DNA from: BJHQ01 sp964654285
Lineage (GTDB): Bacteria; Planctomycetota; UBA11346
Assembly: GCA_964654285.1 (NCBI GenBank)
Contig: CAZZJC010000011.1
Coordinates: 58,576-122,575 of the forward strand
DNA length: 64,000 nucleotides
Direction: 5' to 3'
The notes beneath the pieces are model-generated. The model was not told where the DNA came from. It was given only the letters and a program-made list of their open reading frames with translations, and searched no databases. Both the position numbers and the translations under genes were made by a program. Position 1 is the stretch's first letter. Each line of letters opens with the position of its first letter. Positions 44,705 to 52,554 of the stretch are shown here, in pieces.

Positions 44705-44874
44705 TGTTGCCACCGTAGTAGGCGAATGGTCGGGCGTCAAACGCGGCTTTGCGCGGTCTTCCCGCAGGGCCGGCTTCAGCCGCTGGGGACAGGCGGGGTG
44801 GATCGATCCGCCGTCCGAGGCCGGCGCCACGACGGCATGGTTGCCCTGCGACGTGCGGATGGTCGACTCGGCCC

Positions 44875-45774
44875 ATGCCGCGCGCCCTGCTCTGCTGCCC
44901 TGCCTATCCGCTCGCCGATCGGCAGCAGTTCGACCGCGCCCTGGCGGCGGCCGGGCGGCTGGGCGGACGCGCCGGTTTCACCGTGGCCCAGGCGCCCGGA
45001 TTGGGCGAATTCGCGCCGGGCCGGGGCGCCCAGCGGCCGGTCGCGGCGCGCCGGGTGGATTTCCTCGCCGCCCTGGACCATGACCTGCTGCTCGCAGCGC
45101 GCGGCGGCAGCGGTTGCACCGATCTCGTGCCCGACGCCCTCGCCGCCGGGCGGCTGCCGCGCCTCGTCGGCTATTCCGACCTCACCGTGCTGCATGCCTG
45201 CTGGCTGAAACGCGGCCGCCGTGACGGCGTATACGGTTGCATGCCTGCGGTTCCTCATGGCGAACGCGCATGCGCGACCACCGCGACCCTGTTGCGCGGC
45301 GAGATCCTGCAGCTCGGCCGGAATGAGGCTTCCGCCGCCGAGGTGCTGCGCCCTGGTCGCGCCGGAGGCCCGCTGATCGCCGCCTGCCTGCGCATCCTCG
45401 CCGCCCTGGTCGGGACGCCGGCGCTGCCGCGCCTGGACGGCGGCATCCTCGCCCTGGAGGACATCGACGAACGGCCCTACCAGATCGACCGCGCCCTGTG
45501 GCAGTTGCACGCCAGCGGCGCTCTGGGCGGCATCACCGGCCTGGTATTCGGCTGCTTCCCCTGGGAAAAGCCAGCGGAGGACGCTGGTCCGAGTGTGCGC
45601 GACATCTGCCGCGCCTGGGCCGACCGTTTGCGCGTCCCGGCCCTGGCCGGACTGCCGTTCGGGCATGACACCGATCCGATCGCCCTTCCCTGCGGCGGCG
45701 GGGCGGTGCTGGAATGCGCTGGTTCCGGGTGGAAGCTCACCGCCCACTGCTGCCCCCAGGTTCCCAACGCATGA
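44875..45774 (+). CDS. LD-carboxypeptidase (S66 family)
   Basis: The product is 299 residues from the ATG at 44875. The S66 catalytic triad is visible: Ser in VGYSDLTVLHA, Glu in ILALEDIDERPYQIDRAL, and His in GLPFGHDTDPIALPCG. The nucleophile-preceding ARGGSGCTDL region is also conserved. S66 enzymes remove the terminal D-Ala from cytosolic murein tetrapeptides during peptidoglycan recycling. It is the first gene after the divergent giant A and overlaps the prepilin-like gene by ATGA. Length is typical. Confidence 0.9.
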   Translation: MPRALLCCPAYPLADRQQFDRALAAAGRLGGRAGFTVAQAPGLGEFAPGRGAQRPVAARRVDFLAALDHDLLLAARGGSGCTDLVPDALAAGRLPRLVGYSDLTVLHACWLKRGRRDGVYGCMPAVPHGERACATTATLLRGEILQLGRNEASAAEVLRPGRAGGPLIAACLRILAALVGTPALPRLDGGILALEDIDERPYQIDRALWQLHASGALGGITGLVFGCFPWEKPAEDAGPSVRDICRAWADRLRVPALAGLPFGHDTDPIALPCGGGAVLECAGSGWKLTAHCCPQVPNA

Positions 45775-46595
45775 TCAAGCCTGTCTGCGGTTGCATGGTG
45801 GTTACCCGTCCCGGCGGTCGTCGGGCCCGCCGCAGCGCCGGTTTCACCCTGATCGAGATGCTGATCGTCATCACGATCATCGGGATCCTCGCCGCGCTGG
45901 CATTTCCGGCGAGCAAACTCGTGATCGATATGGCGAATGGGATCAAGTGCTCCAACAATCTCAGGCAGTTGGCGATGGGGATTGGGATCTATGCAGCGCA
46001 GAATGACGAAAAATCGCCTTTGCGACTGATGGATCTCACCGCTGCGGGTTATGGGAAGAAGTCCTTTCTCTGCCCTTTTGATAAATTCAAAGGAGTCGGG
46101 CCGGATAGTCTCTGGATGGGTCGCAGCCGATCCTGGGACCGTTATGATCGTCTGTATGAATCCGGAATGAGTTACATGTATGAATTCAGTTCGGAAACCA
46201 GGGAGATCGCACTTCCTGGTGGCGGAACGGAACGGAAGTTCAACACGGGTGATAGCGATTACTTCTATCGCAACCTGTCCGTCACTGATCGCAATGCCCT
46301 CAGCGACGAACGGCGGAATTGGGCAGATGGGAAGCGGAATCAGCAGGCCTTGGGAAATCTATCCCGGACTCCGGGCGCATCCTTGGTTCCAGAAGATTTC
46401 GGCGCGCCTTTCGCCACCAGCGAAGTCCCCATCATTCGTTGCTATCATCATTTTGACTGGGGTCTTCGCCTTTCCAACGGGAACGGCAACCCGCGCTGGT
46501 ACCAGAAGAAGGTGAATAACATCTTCCTCGATCTATCCATAGGAACCAGCAGCTCCTATTGGGAAATCCAGGCGAATCCCTTGATACCGCCATGA
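45771..46595 (+). CDS. Prepilin-like protein with N-terminal cleavage/methylation motif (PVC type)
   Basis: This 274-residue protein has a type IV prepilin signal near residue 23: GFTLIEMLIVITIIGILAAL, with the cleavage Gly and +5 Glu. The C-terminal part contains a CYHH and a NNIFLDLSIG segment reminiscent of the H-x9-DG module of PVC prepilin-like proteins, but the DG is lost (DLS). The start overlaps the upstream stop by ATGA. From about 45950 onwards the DNA is AT-richer than the region average, suggesting a different origin or relaxed selection. The exported, membrane-anchored pseudopilin may have a role in secretion or cell-surface structure. Confidence 0.8.
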   Translation: MIKPVCGCMVVTRPGGRRARRSAGFTLIEMLIVITIIGILAALAFPASKLVIDMANGIKCSNNLRQLAMGIGIYAAQNDEKSPLRLMDLTAAGYGKKSFLCPFDKFKGVGPDSLWMGRSRSWDRYDRLYESGMSYMYEFSSETREIALPGGGTERKFNTGDSDYFYRNLSVTDRNALSDERRNWADGKRNQQALGNLSRTPGASLVPEDFGAPFATSEVPIIRCYHHFDWGLRLSNGNGNPRWYQKKVNNIFLDLSIGTSSSYWEIQANPLIPP

Positions 46596-46620
46596 AGCGG
46601 ATCTTCGCCCAGCATGGATA

Positions 46621-47556
46621 TCACCCCAGAAACCCGGCCAGGTTATCCATCTTCTGCCGGTCCAGCACCTTGCCACCGCGTCGGTGGCCGATGTCCCAGG
46701 CCAGCACGCAGCCGGATTCCAACCGCGTGTCGCTGGCGATGGTGACGGCGAAGGTGTCGCCGCGTTTGGCTGCCACGGGCTTGAGCAGCGGCAGGTAGAT
46801 CTGCTCCCAATGCGTGGGCGGGGCGAGCGGGCTGGTCGACAGGGTGATGCCGGGGGCGAGGTCGGCCTCCCACCAGCAGGCGAGGCCGTGGATGGTGGCG
46901 GCGGATGACAGGGTGAATTCCACCGAACCCGTGCGGCGGCTGGATCCATCGCCGGGAAACACGGCGGAATCGTGGATCCGGGCCGCGGCGCCGGCCTGCA
47001 GCAGATCGCCGGCCGGCACGGTGCGGACGAAGAGGTTGCTGAGGCCGACCCGGCGTGCGGCCGCGTAGTCGAGTCCGAAGCCGACCTGCCAGGTGTCGAC
47101 CGATCGCTGGGTGGCGGCGGCGACGACCGGGCACACGAACAGGCGCACCGCCGACGGCAGCATCACCCCGCCCTTGCGCAGGAAACGGCGGCCATCCCCC
47201 ATGGTCTCGATGAGGTGCTCTTCCAGGCAGTAGTTTCCCAAGACTTCCGCGATCACCACGTCGGCGGGTTCAGGATCCGCCACGGCGTAGCTGAAGGACG
47301 TGACGAGGCGGATCGCCGGCTTCGCCTTGGCGGCGCGGTTGGCGCGGAGGATGTCCCGCGCCAGCCCGACCAGACCGGGATGCTGTTCGTAGGCGGTGAC
47401 GCTGGCCCCGTGCTGGGCGGCGAGGAGCGACAGGAAACCGGTGCCGGCGCCGAGATCCGCGACGCGCATGCCCGGCCGTACCACCGCCGCGATGGCGGCG
47501 GCGAAGGCCTGGTTGCGCACGGAATCCGCCAGCAGCCGGCGTTGCGCTTCGATCAT
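46621..47556 (-). CDS. Class I SAM methyltransferase, protein-arginine-methyltransferase-like
   Basis: The product is 311 residues from the ATG at 47556. Motif I is VADLGAGTGFLSLLAA. The acidic segment DVVIAEVLGNYCLEEHLIE looks like the PRMT double-E loop. The C-terminal beta-barrel contains PPTHWEQIYLP, the THW loop of PRMTs. Bacterial PRMT-like proteins with this pattern are uncommon, and the target (protein or small molecule) is unknown. The gene upstream on the same strand is the XRE-tail protein, 38 bp away, so they may be co-transcribed. Confidence 0.75.
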   Translation of the reverse strand: MIEAQRRLLADSVRNQAFAAAIAAVVRPGMRVADLGAGTGFLSLLAAQHGASVTAYEQHPGLVGLARDILRANRAAKAKPAIRLVTSFSYAVADPEPADVVIAEVLGNYCLEEHLIETMGDGRRFLRKGGVMLPSAVRLFVCPVVAAATQRSVDTWQVGFGLDYAAARRVGLSNLFVRTVPAGDLLQAGAAARIHDSAVFPGDGSSRRTGSVEFTLSSAATIHGLACWWEADLAPGITLSTSPLAPPTHWEQIYLPLLKPVAAKRGDTFAVTIASDTRLESGCVLAWDIGHRRGGKVLDRQKMDNLAGFLG

Positions 47557-47593
47557 GACGGATCGCCTGCTGGTGAACGGCCGAGGTCGGGAA

Positions 47594-48088
47594 TCAGAGA
47601 CCGACGAGTTCCGCGACCTGGGTGCGGGTCGCCCGGCCGCCGAGGTGCACCGCGATCGCCACGTCGTCATTGATGACGGTCAGGGCCTCGTCGAGCGCGC
47701 CGGTGATGACCGCGTAGGCCTGGGCGACGGAAGAGGTCTTGGCCTTGCGGACCTTGCCGCGACCAGCGCCAGCAGCCTTGGCTTTCGCCTTGGCCGGCTT
47801 CGCTGCCTTCTTCACGGTCTTGCCTTGCTTGGTCGCCTTCCCGGCGGCCTTGCCCTGCGGCTTCTGCGCCATCGTGCCGCGGGCGCCGATGATGAGATCG
47901 GTGAGCTGTTCCGGGGTTTGCTTGAGGAATGCGGCGTACTTCGCCAGCGTCCGCTTGTTGGGCAGCGAACCCTTCGAGAGCAGGTTGCTCAGCGAGATCG
48001 TGCTGACCCCGATGGCCTCGGCGGTCTTGGCCTGGCTCAGGCCGGCTTCGGCCATCGCGGCGGACATCAGTTCGGCGAGCGTGGACAT
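47594..48088 (-). CDS. XRE-family HTH protein with histone-H1-like Lys/Ala tail
   Basis: The product is 164 residues from the ATG at 48088. Residues 1-60 form an HTH_XRE domain (GLSQAKTAEAIGVSTISLSNLLSKG). Residues 75-120 are a Lys/Ala/Pro-rich low-complexity tail (KAAGKATKQGKTVKKAAKPA) like eukaryotic H1, AlgP or Hc1 tails. A short C-terminal helical domain follows (SVAQAYAVITGALDEAL). The fusion suggests a DNA-binding protein that also coats or bridges DNA non-specifically. It may control the PRMT-like gene downstream. The open frame runs upstream, but the HTH fixes the start. Confidence 0.8.
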   Translation of the reverse strand: MSTLAELMSAAMAEAGLSQAKTAEAIGVSTISLSNLLSKGSLPNKRTLAKYAAFLKQTPEQLTDLIIGARGTMAQKPQGKAAGKATKQGKTVKKAAKPAKAKAKAAGAGRGKVRKAKTSSVAQAYAVITGALDEALTVINDDVAIAVHLGGRATRTQVAELVGL

Positions 48089-48280
48089 GGGGCGGGCTCC
48101 ATGCGGACGGCAAAGTCCGCAAAATATGGTGAATAAGGCGGGGATCCTGCGGGAATGACCGGGATCCGCAAGGAGAATCACGGGAATCCGCGCCCATTCC
48201 GCCCGCGTCCGGGCCGTGGCCCGCGCCACCGGCGGGGGGTTCCCCGGAACGGGGAGCGGCGCTACGGTGCCGCCGTGCTG

Positions 48281-48829
48281 ATGCGCTCGCCCTGGTTTCC
48301 GACGATTCTCGCCATCCTCGTCCTGATCCCGGCGACCGGTCACGACCTGGCGGCCGGCGAGGCCCCGCGCACCGTGGCGGTGGCGGGCACGCCCTACGTG
48401 GTGCCGGTGCCCGCGCTCTGGCGCGTCGATCCCGATGTGCCGGGAACCGCGCTGGTCCTGCGCGGGCCGAGCAGCGAGCCGGCCGTGCTCCAGGGGGCGA
48501 TCGCGGTGGTGCAGACCCCGGTGCGCGTTGGCGAGGACGCCGAGGCGTTCCTCACCCGCTGCGAGACGGATCTCTCGCGTTTCGCCGCCGGGTACAAATC
48601 GGGGGGACGCGGCAGTCTCGCGATCGGCGGCGATGTCTGGTTGACCTGCGCCTATTCCTTCCTCATCGGCCAGGAGACGCAGCACCAGCGCCTGCATGTC
48701 CGCATCGATGCGGAGCGGGTGTGGGTCGTCACGGCGGGATGCGCCAGCGCCGACCGCCTCGCCGCCAATGGCAAGGCGATCGAGGGCCTGCTCTACGCTC
48801 TTGGCGGCAGCCGGGCGAAGCTGCGCTGA
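48281..48829 (+). CDS. Hypothetical secreted protein
   Basis: The product is 182 residues from the ATG at 48281, which opens a signal peptide (MRSPWFPTILAILVLIPATG). The mature part is a compact alpha/beta domain with the rhythm of PsbP/DcrB-like proteins (VPVPALWRVDPDVPGTALVL, VWLTCAYSFLIG, RVWVVTAGCAS). I make no firm family call. The frame is open further upstream to 48155, but that part is arginine/proline-rich and unlike a secreted protein. A 102-bp repeat element begins 4 bp after its stop codon. Confidence 0.55.
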   Translation: MRSPWFPTILAILVLIPATGHDLAAGEAPRTVAVAGTPYVVPVPALWRVDPDVPGTALVLRGPSSEPAVLQGAIAVVQTPVRVGEDAEAFLTRCETDLSRFAAGYKSGGRGSLAIGGDVWLTCAYSFLIGQETQHQRLHVRIDAERVWVVTAGCASADRLAANGKAIEGLLYALGGSRAKLR

Positions 48830-48833
48830 ATCT

Positions 48834-48935
48834 AAAAATCGCAATTGCACACCAGCTGCTGCGTCAGTCGTCAGTCATGTGGCGCTGCCACACTCCTTCC
48901 CCCCGCCTTGCATCTGGGGCACACTTGCGATTTTT
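48834..48935. repeat. 102-bp inverted-repeat element, copy 2
   Basis: It is the same element as 35116-35217 but on the opposite strand, with about eight differences over 102 positions. The termini are AAAAATCGCAA and TTGCGATTTTT, and a central hairpin falls at the midpoint (48884). It begins 4 bp after a stop codon. Copy 1 has the same orientation relative to its own upstream gene, with 5 bp after that stop. Confidence 0.75.
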
Positions 48936-48978
48936 TGTAGGATTTTTACGGTCAAGATTCACGCCACGGTCTGCTCCG

Positions 48979-50145
48979 TCAATCCGGCATCAGATGCACG
49001 GTGATCTCGTCCTGCACCGGGCGGCCCTGGGCGGTGAGGCGGACGTGCGTCGCGCCGAGTTCCAGCAGCCCCTCGCGGGCGAGCAGATAGGCGCGCGGCA
49101 GCCAGCGCGATTCGGCGTCGCCCAGGGCGGCCAGGCGCTCGCGCGGCACGCCGGCGGCCAGGCGCAGGCCGAGCATCCAGGCCTCGGCCAGGCGGTCGTC
49201 CGGGGTCAGCGACTCGCGCTTCCAGGCGGCGTCGCCACCGGCGGTGATGGCGTCGATGTAGCGGCCGGAATGCTTCTCGCGCGTCAGGCGGATCCCGGCG
49301 AGGGTGCTCACCGCGCCGGCGCCGGCGGCGGCGTAGTCGTGCTGGTGCCAGTAGGCCAGGTTGTGCCGCGATTCCTCGCCCGGCCTTGAGAAATTGCTGG
49401 TCTCGTAGGCGACCAGCCCGAGCGCGCCGAGGCCGTCGGCGACCCGCGCGAACAGGGCGTGGCTCTGCCCGGGATGGATCTCGGCGAGTTCGCCGCGCGC
49501 GCGCCGGGCGTGGAACTCGGTGCCGGGTTCGATCGCCAGGTGGTAGAGCGAGGCATGGGCGAGGTCGTGGCGGCGGTAGAGCTCCAGGTCGGCGTCGATC
49601 TCCTCCGGCGTCTGCCCCGGCAGACCGAAGATGAGATCGGCACTGACCCGGGCGAAGCGTCGGCGCGCGAGCGCGATCGCGGCCTCGGCCTGGGCCGCGT
49701 CATGGACGCGGCCGAGGAAGCGCAGGTGGTGGTCGTGCGTCGATTGCACGCCCAGGCTGATCCGATTGACGCCGTGGTCGGCCAGCACGGCGAAGGCGGC
49801 GGCATCGGCGCTGCCCGGATTCGCCTCGCAGGTGAATTCCGCGTCGTCGGCCAGGCGGATGTGCTGGCGCAATCCGGCAAGCAGCCGCGCCAGCAGCGCC
49901 GGGCCGAGCATGGTCGGGGTGCCGCCGCCGATGAAGACGGTGCGGTATGGGCCGGCCGGCAGGCGGCGGATCTCGGTCAGCAGCGCGGCGACATAGGCGG
50001 CGTGCTCGTCCTCGCGCCCGGCGACCGAGTTGAAATCGCAGTAGGGGCACTTGGCGGCGCAGTACGGCACATGCAGATAGAGGTGCGCCGCCTCCGCCGT
50101 CGCGCGGGCGGGATCCGGATGGGTTGGATTCGCATCGGTCGGCAT
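48979..50145 (-). CDS. hemW: Radical SAM heme chaperone HemW-like protein
   Basis: The product is 388 residues from the ATG at 50145. The N-terminus has HLYLHVPYCAAKCPYCDFNS, the CxxxCxxC cluster site with the extra Cys-Asp-Phe of HemW/HemN. GGGTPTMLGPALLARLLAGL and FGLPGQTPEEIDADLELY follow, then the C-terminal HemN_C region (GPYRTVFIGG, YWHQHDYAAAGAGAVSTL). HemW-like proteins are heme chaperones, whereas true HemN is an anaerobic coproporphyrinogen dehydrogenase. The lack of the long HemN N-terminal extension favours HemW. It is divergent from the delta-subunit gene, with 85 bp between the starts. Confidence 0.88.
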   Translation of the reverse strand: MPTDANPTHPDPARATAEAAHLYLHVPYCAAKCPYCDFNSVAGREDEHAAYVAALLTEIRRLPAGPYRTVFIGGGTPTMLGPALLARLLAGLRQHIRLADDAEFTCEANPGSADAAAFAVLADHGVNRISLGVQSTHDHHLRFLGRVHDAAQAEAAIALARRRFARVSADLIFGLPGQTPEEIDADLELYRRHDLAHASLYHLAIEPGTEFHARRARGELAEIHPGQSHALFARVADGLGALGLVAYETSNFSRPGEESRHNLAYWHQHDYAAAGAGAVSTLAGIRLTREKHSGRYIDAITAGGDAAWKRESLTPDDRLAEAWMLGLRLAAGVPRERLAALGDAESRWLPRAYLLAREGLLELGATHVRLTAQGRPVQDEITVHLMPD

Positions 50146-50230
50146 GGCGGCAGAGCCTGCATCGTCGCTCCTGCGACCTCGCCGCAATGGGGGCACTTGT
50201 CCGCGATCCCGTCGACCTAAGGTCACGGCC

Positions 50231-51256
50231 GTGGCCGACTTCACCTCCAGCCGCATCCATGCCGTGGTCAGCCCGAGCACCCGGCTGCGCGATGAGCTCC
50301 TGGCGCGGGAGATCGCCGGCTGGAACGGGCCGATCAAGCGGGTGATGGATCCCGCCGATGTCGACCGCATCGTCGTCGATCTGGATACGCCGTCGCTGTT
50401 TGATCCGCCCAGCCTGTGGCTGATCCGCTGCGATGAGAAATGGGTGAAGAAGCAGCGCGATCGCCTGCTGCCGCTCATCGGCCTGCCCATGGGCAATGGC
50501 GCGGTCATGCTGATCGCCGGGGCCCTGGAAGGCGGCGAAGACCGGGCGAAGGCGCTGTCCAAGGCGCTCGACAAGGCCGGCGCCCTGCATCGGGCCGAGG
50601 TGCCGGGCGACCGCGAGGCGCAGGCGTGGCTCATCGCGCGCCTCGGCGCGCAGCCGCATCCGGTCGAGCGCCCGGCCGAGGTCGCCCAGACCCTGCTCGA
50701 CCGCGTCGGCACCGACGTCGATGCGCTCCTGGCGGTGCTCGATGTCGCCCTCGCCCATGCCGGCGATCAGCCGCTGACCGCAGCGGATGTGGCGGCGATC
50801 GCACCCGGCCTGGCGGCGCGGCCGGTGTGGGACTTCACCGGGGCGCTGGTCGAGGGCAACGCGCGCAAGGCGATCGAACTCATGCACGCCTCCGGCGGCA
50901 TGGAACCGGGTGCCGCGATCGCCGCCGTGATCGGCGAACTGCGCAAGCTCCTGGCCTGCACCGAGACCCGGGATGACGGCGAGGCCGCCGCCTGGTCCGG
51001 CGCGAAGGGCCGGCCGAACCTGTACTACGCCCGGCGCCGCGCGGATGCGACCGGCCGCGCCAACCTGCTGCGGGTCTACCGCGCCGCCCTGCACGCCCAG
51101 GCGCAACTGCGTACCGGCGGCACCGATCATACCCTGGCGATGGAGATGCTGGTGCTTCACGCACAGCGCGTCGTCCGGCCGTCTGGCGGCATCATGCCAC
51201 TGGCGGAGCGCAATGCCGGCCTACGTTCACGCGCGCCAGGGGAGTCCCGCGGATGA
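50231..51256 (+). CDS. holA: DNA polymerase III delta subunit-like protein
   Basis: The product is 341 residues, starting probably at GTG 50231 (VADFTSSRIHAVV). The C-terminal half has the HolA collar signature: LLAVLDVALAHAGDQPLTAADV, VWDFTGALVEGNARKAIELMHASGG and AAVIGELRKLLACTET. The N-terminal AAA-like domain is divergent, as usual for delta. It helps load the beta clamp. It overlaps the next gene by ATGA. A start further upstream (50144) would run into the divergent hemW start region and is less likely. Confidence 0.72.
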   Translation: MADFTSSRIHAVVSPSTRLRDELLAREIAGWNGPIKRVMDPADVDRIVVDLDTPSLFDPPSLWLIRCDEKWVKKQRDRLLPLIGLPMGNGAVMLIAGALEGGEDRAKALSKALDKAGALHRAEVPGDREAQAWLIARLGAQPHPVERPAEVAQTLLDRVGTDVDALLAVLDVALAHAGDQPLTAADVAAIAPGLAARPVWDFTGALVEGNARKAIELMHASGGMEPGAAIAAVIGELRKLLACTETRDDGEAAAWSGAKGRPNLYYARRRADATGRANLLRVYRAALHAQAQLRTGGTDHTLAMEMLVLHAQRVVRPSGGIMPLAERNAGLRSRAPGESRG

Positions 51257-52554
51257 ACATCTTCTTCTGCGATGGTTGCGGCATCCGGGTGACCGAGACC
51301 GATCTGCGCAGCGGCCATGGGGTGCGGCGCAAGACCGAGGTCTTCTGCCCGGATTGCGTCAACAAGGGCAAGGGTACGCCCGGCGTGCTGTCGCCGGCCG
51401 CCCCGGCGCCCGCGTCGAGCGCGTCCGTGCAGCCGGTTGCGGTCAAGACGCCGCTTCCCGCCGTCGATCCGCTTCCCTCAGCCGCTCCATTTGCTGCGGC
51501 GGCCCCGCCTGCCGCTGCCACGCCGCCTCCCGCTTCCGCTGCGCGCGAACACGAGAAGGCGAACGAAAATACCGCCCGGTTGCCGGCCCGGTCGCAGGAC
51601 TTGTCAGCGGCGGTCAGCGGCTTCAGCGCCATGTCGCAGCCGATCGCCACCTCTGAGCGTGCGGCGGCCGCCCGCGACGCCTCTTCAGCTGACGATCTCA
51701 TCGATGAGGCCGACGCCCCGGACGCCAAGACCGACACCCATCGCGAGGTGAAGTCCAAGGCCGCGACCGCCGAGCTGACCGATGCCGCGGCGGACGCCAC
51801 CACCCCGGGCAAGCACGAGACCGATGCCGGATTGGAAGCGGTGCAGGCCGCGGACGCGGCAGCGGCCGACGCCAGCGACGCGAAGGGCAAACCCCCGACC
51901 AGGGCCACCGTGCGGGCGGATCGCGTCCCGCCGCCGTCATCGCCGGCGAACCGTGCGGCCACGGCGTCGCGCTCGTCCACGGCGTCGCGTGCCTCGACCG
52001 CGTCGCGTTCGTCCACGGCGTCGCGGGCTTCGACCTCCACCAAATCCGGACACCGCACGCCAACGCCGAGCAGCAGCAGCAACCGCACCCCGACCCCGGG
52101 CAGGGCCTCCGGCCGCGGCAAGACGGGACCGCAATCCGGGCGGAAACTCTCGAACAAAGACCGCAAGATGCTGGCCTTCAGCGTGGTGGGGATCGCGGCG
52201 CTGTTGGCGATCTTCCTGGTCATCAGTTTGATGCAGGACCGCAAACCCAGGCAGCAGGAACAACCCCGGGAAATCAATTATCTCTCCGAATTGAATGCCC
52301 AGCTGGTCAAGGCGCGTGACGATGCGAACGCGGCCCTGAACCGTGATCCCAAGAGCCTTGACGAGCTCAACAAGGCGCGGGCGTCGCTGCTGGCCTTCCA
52401 GGAAGCGATCAACAAATTCGAAAAGCGCATGAGAACGGAACAGAAATGGACTGAGGAAAACGTGAATACGCAGCTCAGCCAGCTCAACGCTTCCGACGTC
52501 AACATGCTGATGCGCAACATCAACGACGAGCGCATCAAGTTGATGAACCATTGA
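51253..52554 (+). CDS. Zinc-ribbon membrane protein with disordered Ser/Thr/Ala repeat region
   Basis: This 433-residue protein begins MNIFFCDGCGIRVTE with a second pair in VFCPDCVNKG, a small zinc ribbon. Residues 40-300 are disordered and Ala/Pro/Ser-rich, including four tandem hexapeptides of the type TASR[SA]S near residue 240. A transmembrane helix (MLAFSVVGIAALLAIFLVISLM) spans about 303-324, with a helical extracytoplasmic tail. I recognise no family. The start overlaps holA by ATGA and the stop overlaps rsmB by TTGA. Function is unknown; the membrane location with a cytosolic zinc ribbon echoes giant A. Confidence 0.7.
   Translation: MNIFFCDGCGIRVTETDLRSGHGVRRKTEVFCPDCVNKGKGTPGVLSPAAPAPASSASVQPVAVKTPLPAVDPLPSAAPFAAAAPPAAATPPPASAAREHEKANENTARLPARSQDLSAAVSGFSAMSQPIATSERAAAARDASSADDLIDEADAPDAKTDTHREVKSKAATAELTDAAADATTPGKHETDAGLEAVQAADAAAADASDAKGKPPTRATVRADRVPPPSSPANRAATASRSSTASRASTASRSSTASRASTSTKSGHRTPTPSSSSNRTPTPGRASGRGKTGPQSGRKLSNKDRKMLAFSVVGIAALLAIFLVISLMQDRKPRQQEQPREINYLSELNAQLVKARDDANAALNRDPKSLDELNKARASLLAFQEAINKFEKRMRTEQKWTEENVNTQLSQLNASDVNMLMRNINDERIKLMNH
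51961..52032 (+). repeat. Four tandem 18-bp repeats inside the zinc-ribbon membrane protein gene
   Basis: The units differ at a few positions and each encodes one TASR[SA]S-type hexapeptide. The array is in frame, so it can expand or contract without breaking the gene. Confidence 0.7.

Noticed and set aside
48979..50145. Calling the radical SAM protein oxygen-independent coproporphyrinogen oxidase (HemN)
   Set aside because: It is short, lacks the HemN N-terminal trip-wire extension and fits the HemW heme chaperone better.
51961..52032. Tandem repeats as a possible CRISPR array
   Set aside because: Units are 18 bp without spacers and encode an in-frame hexapeptide inside a gene.
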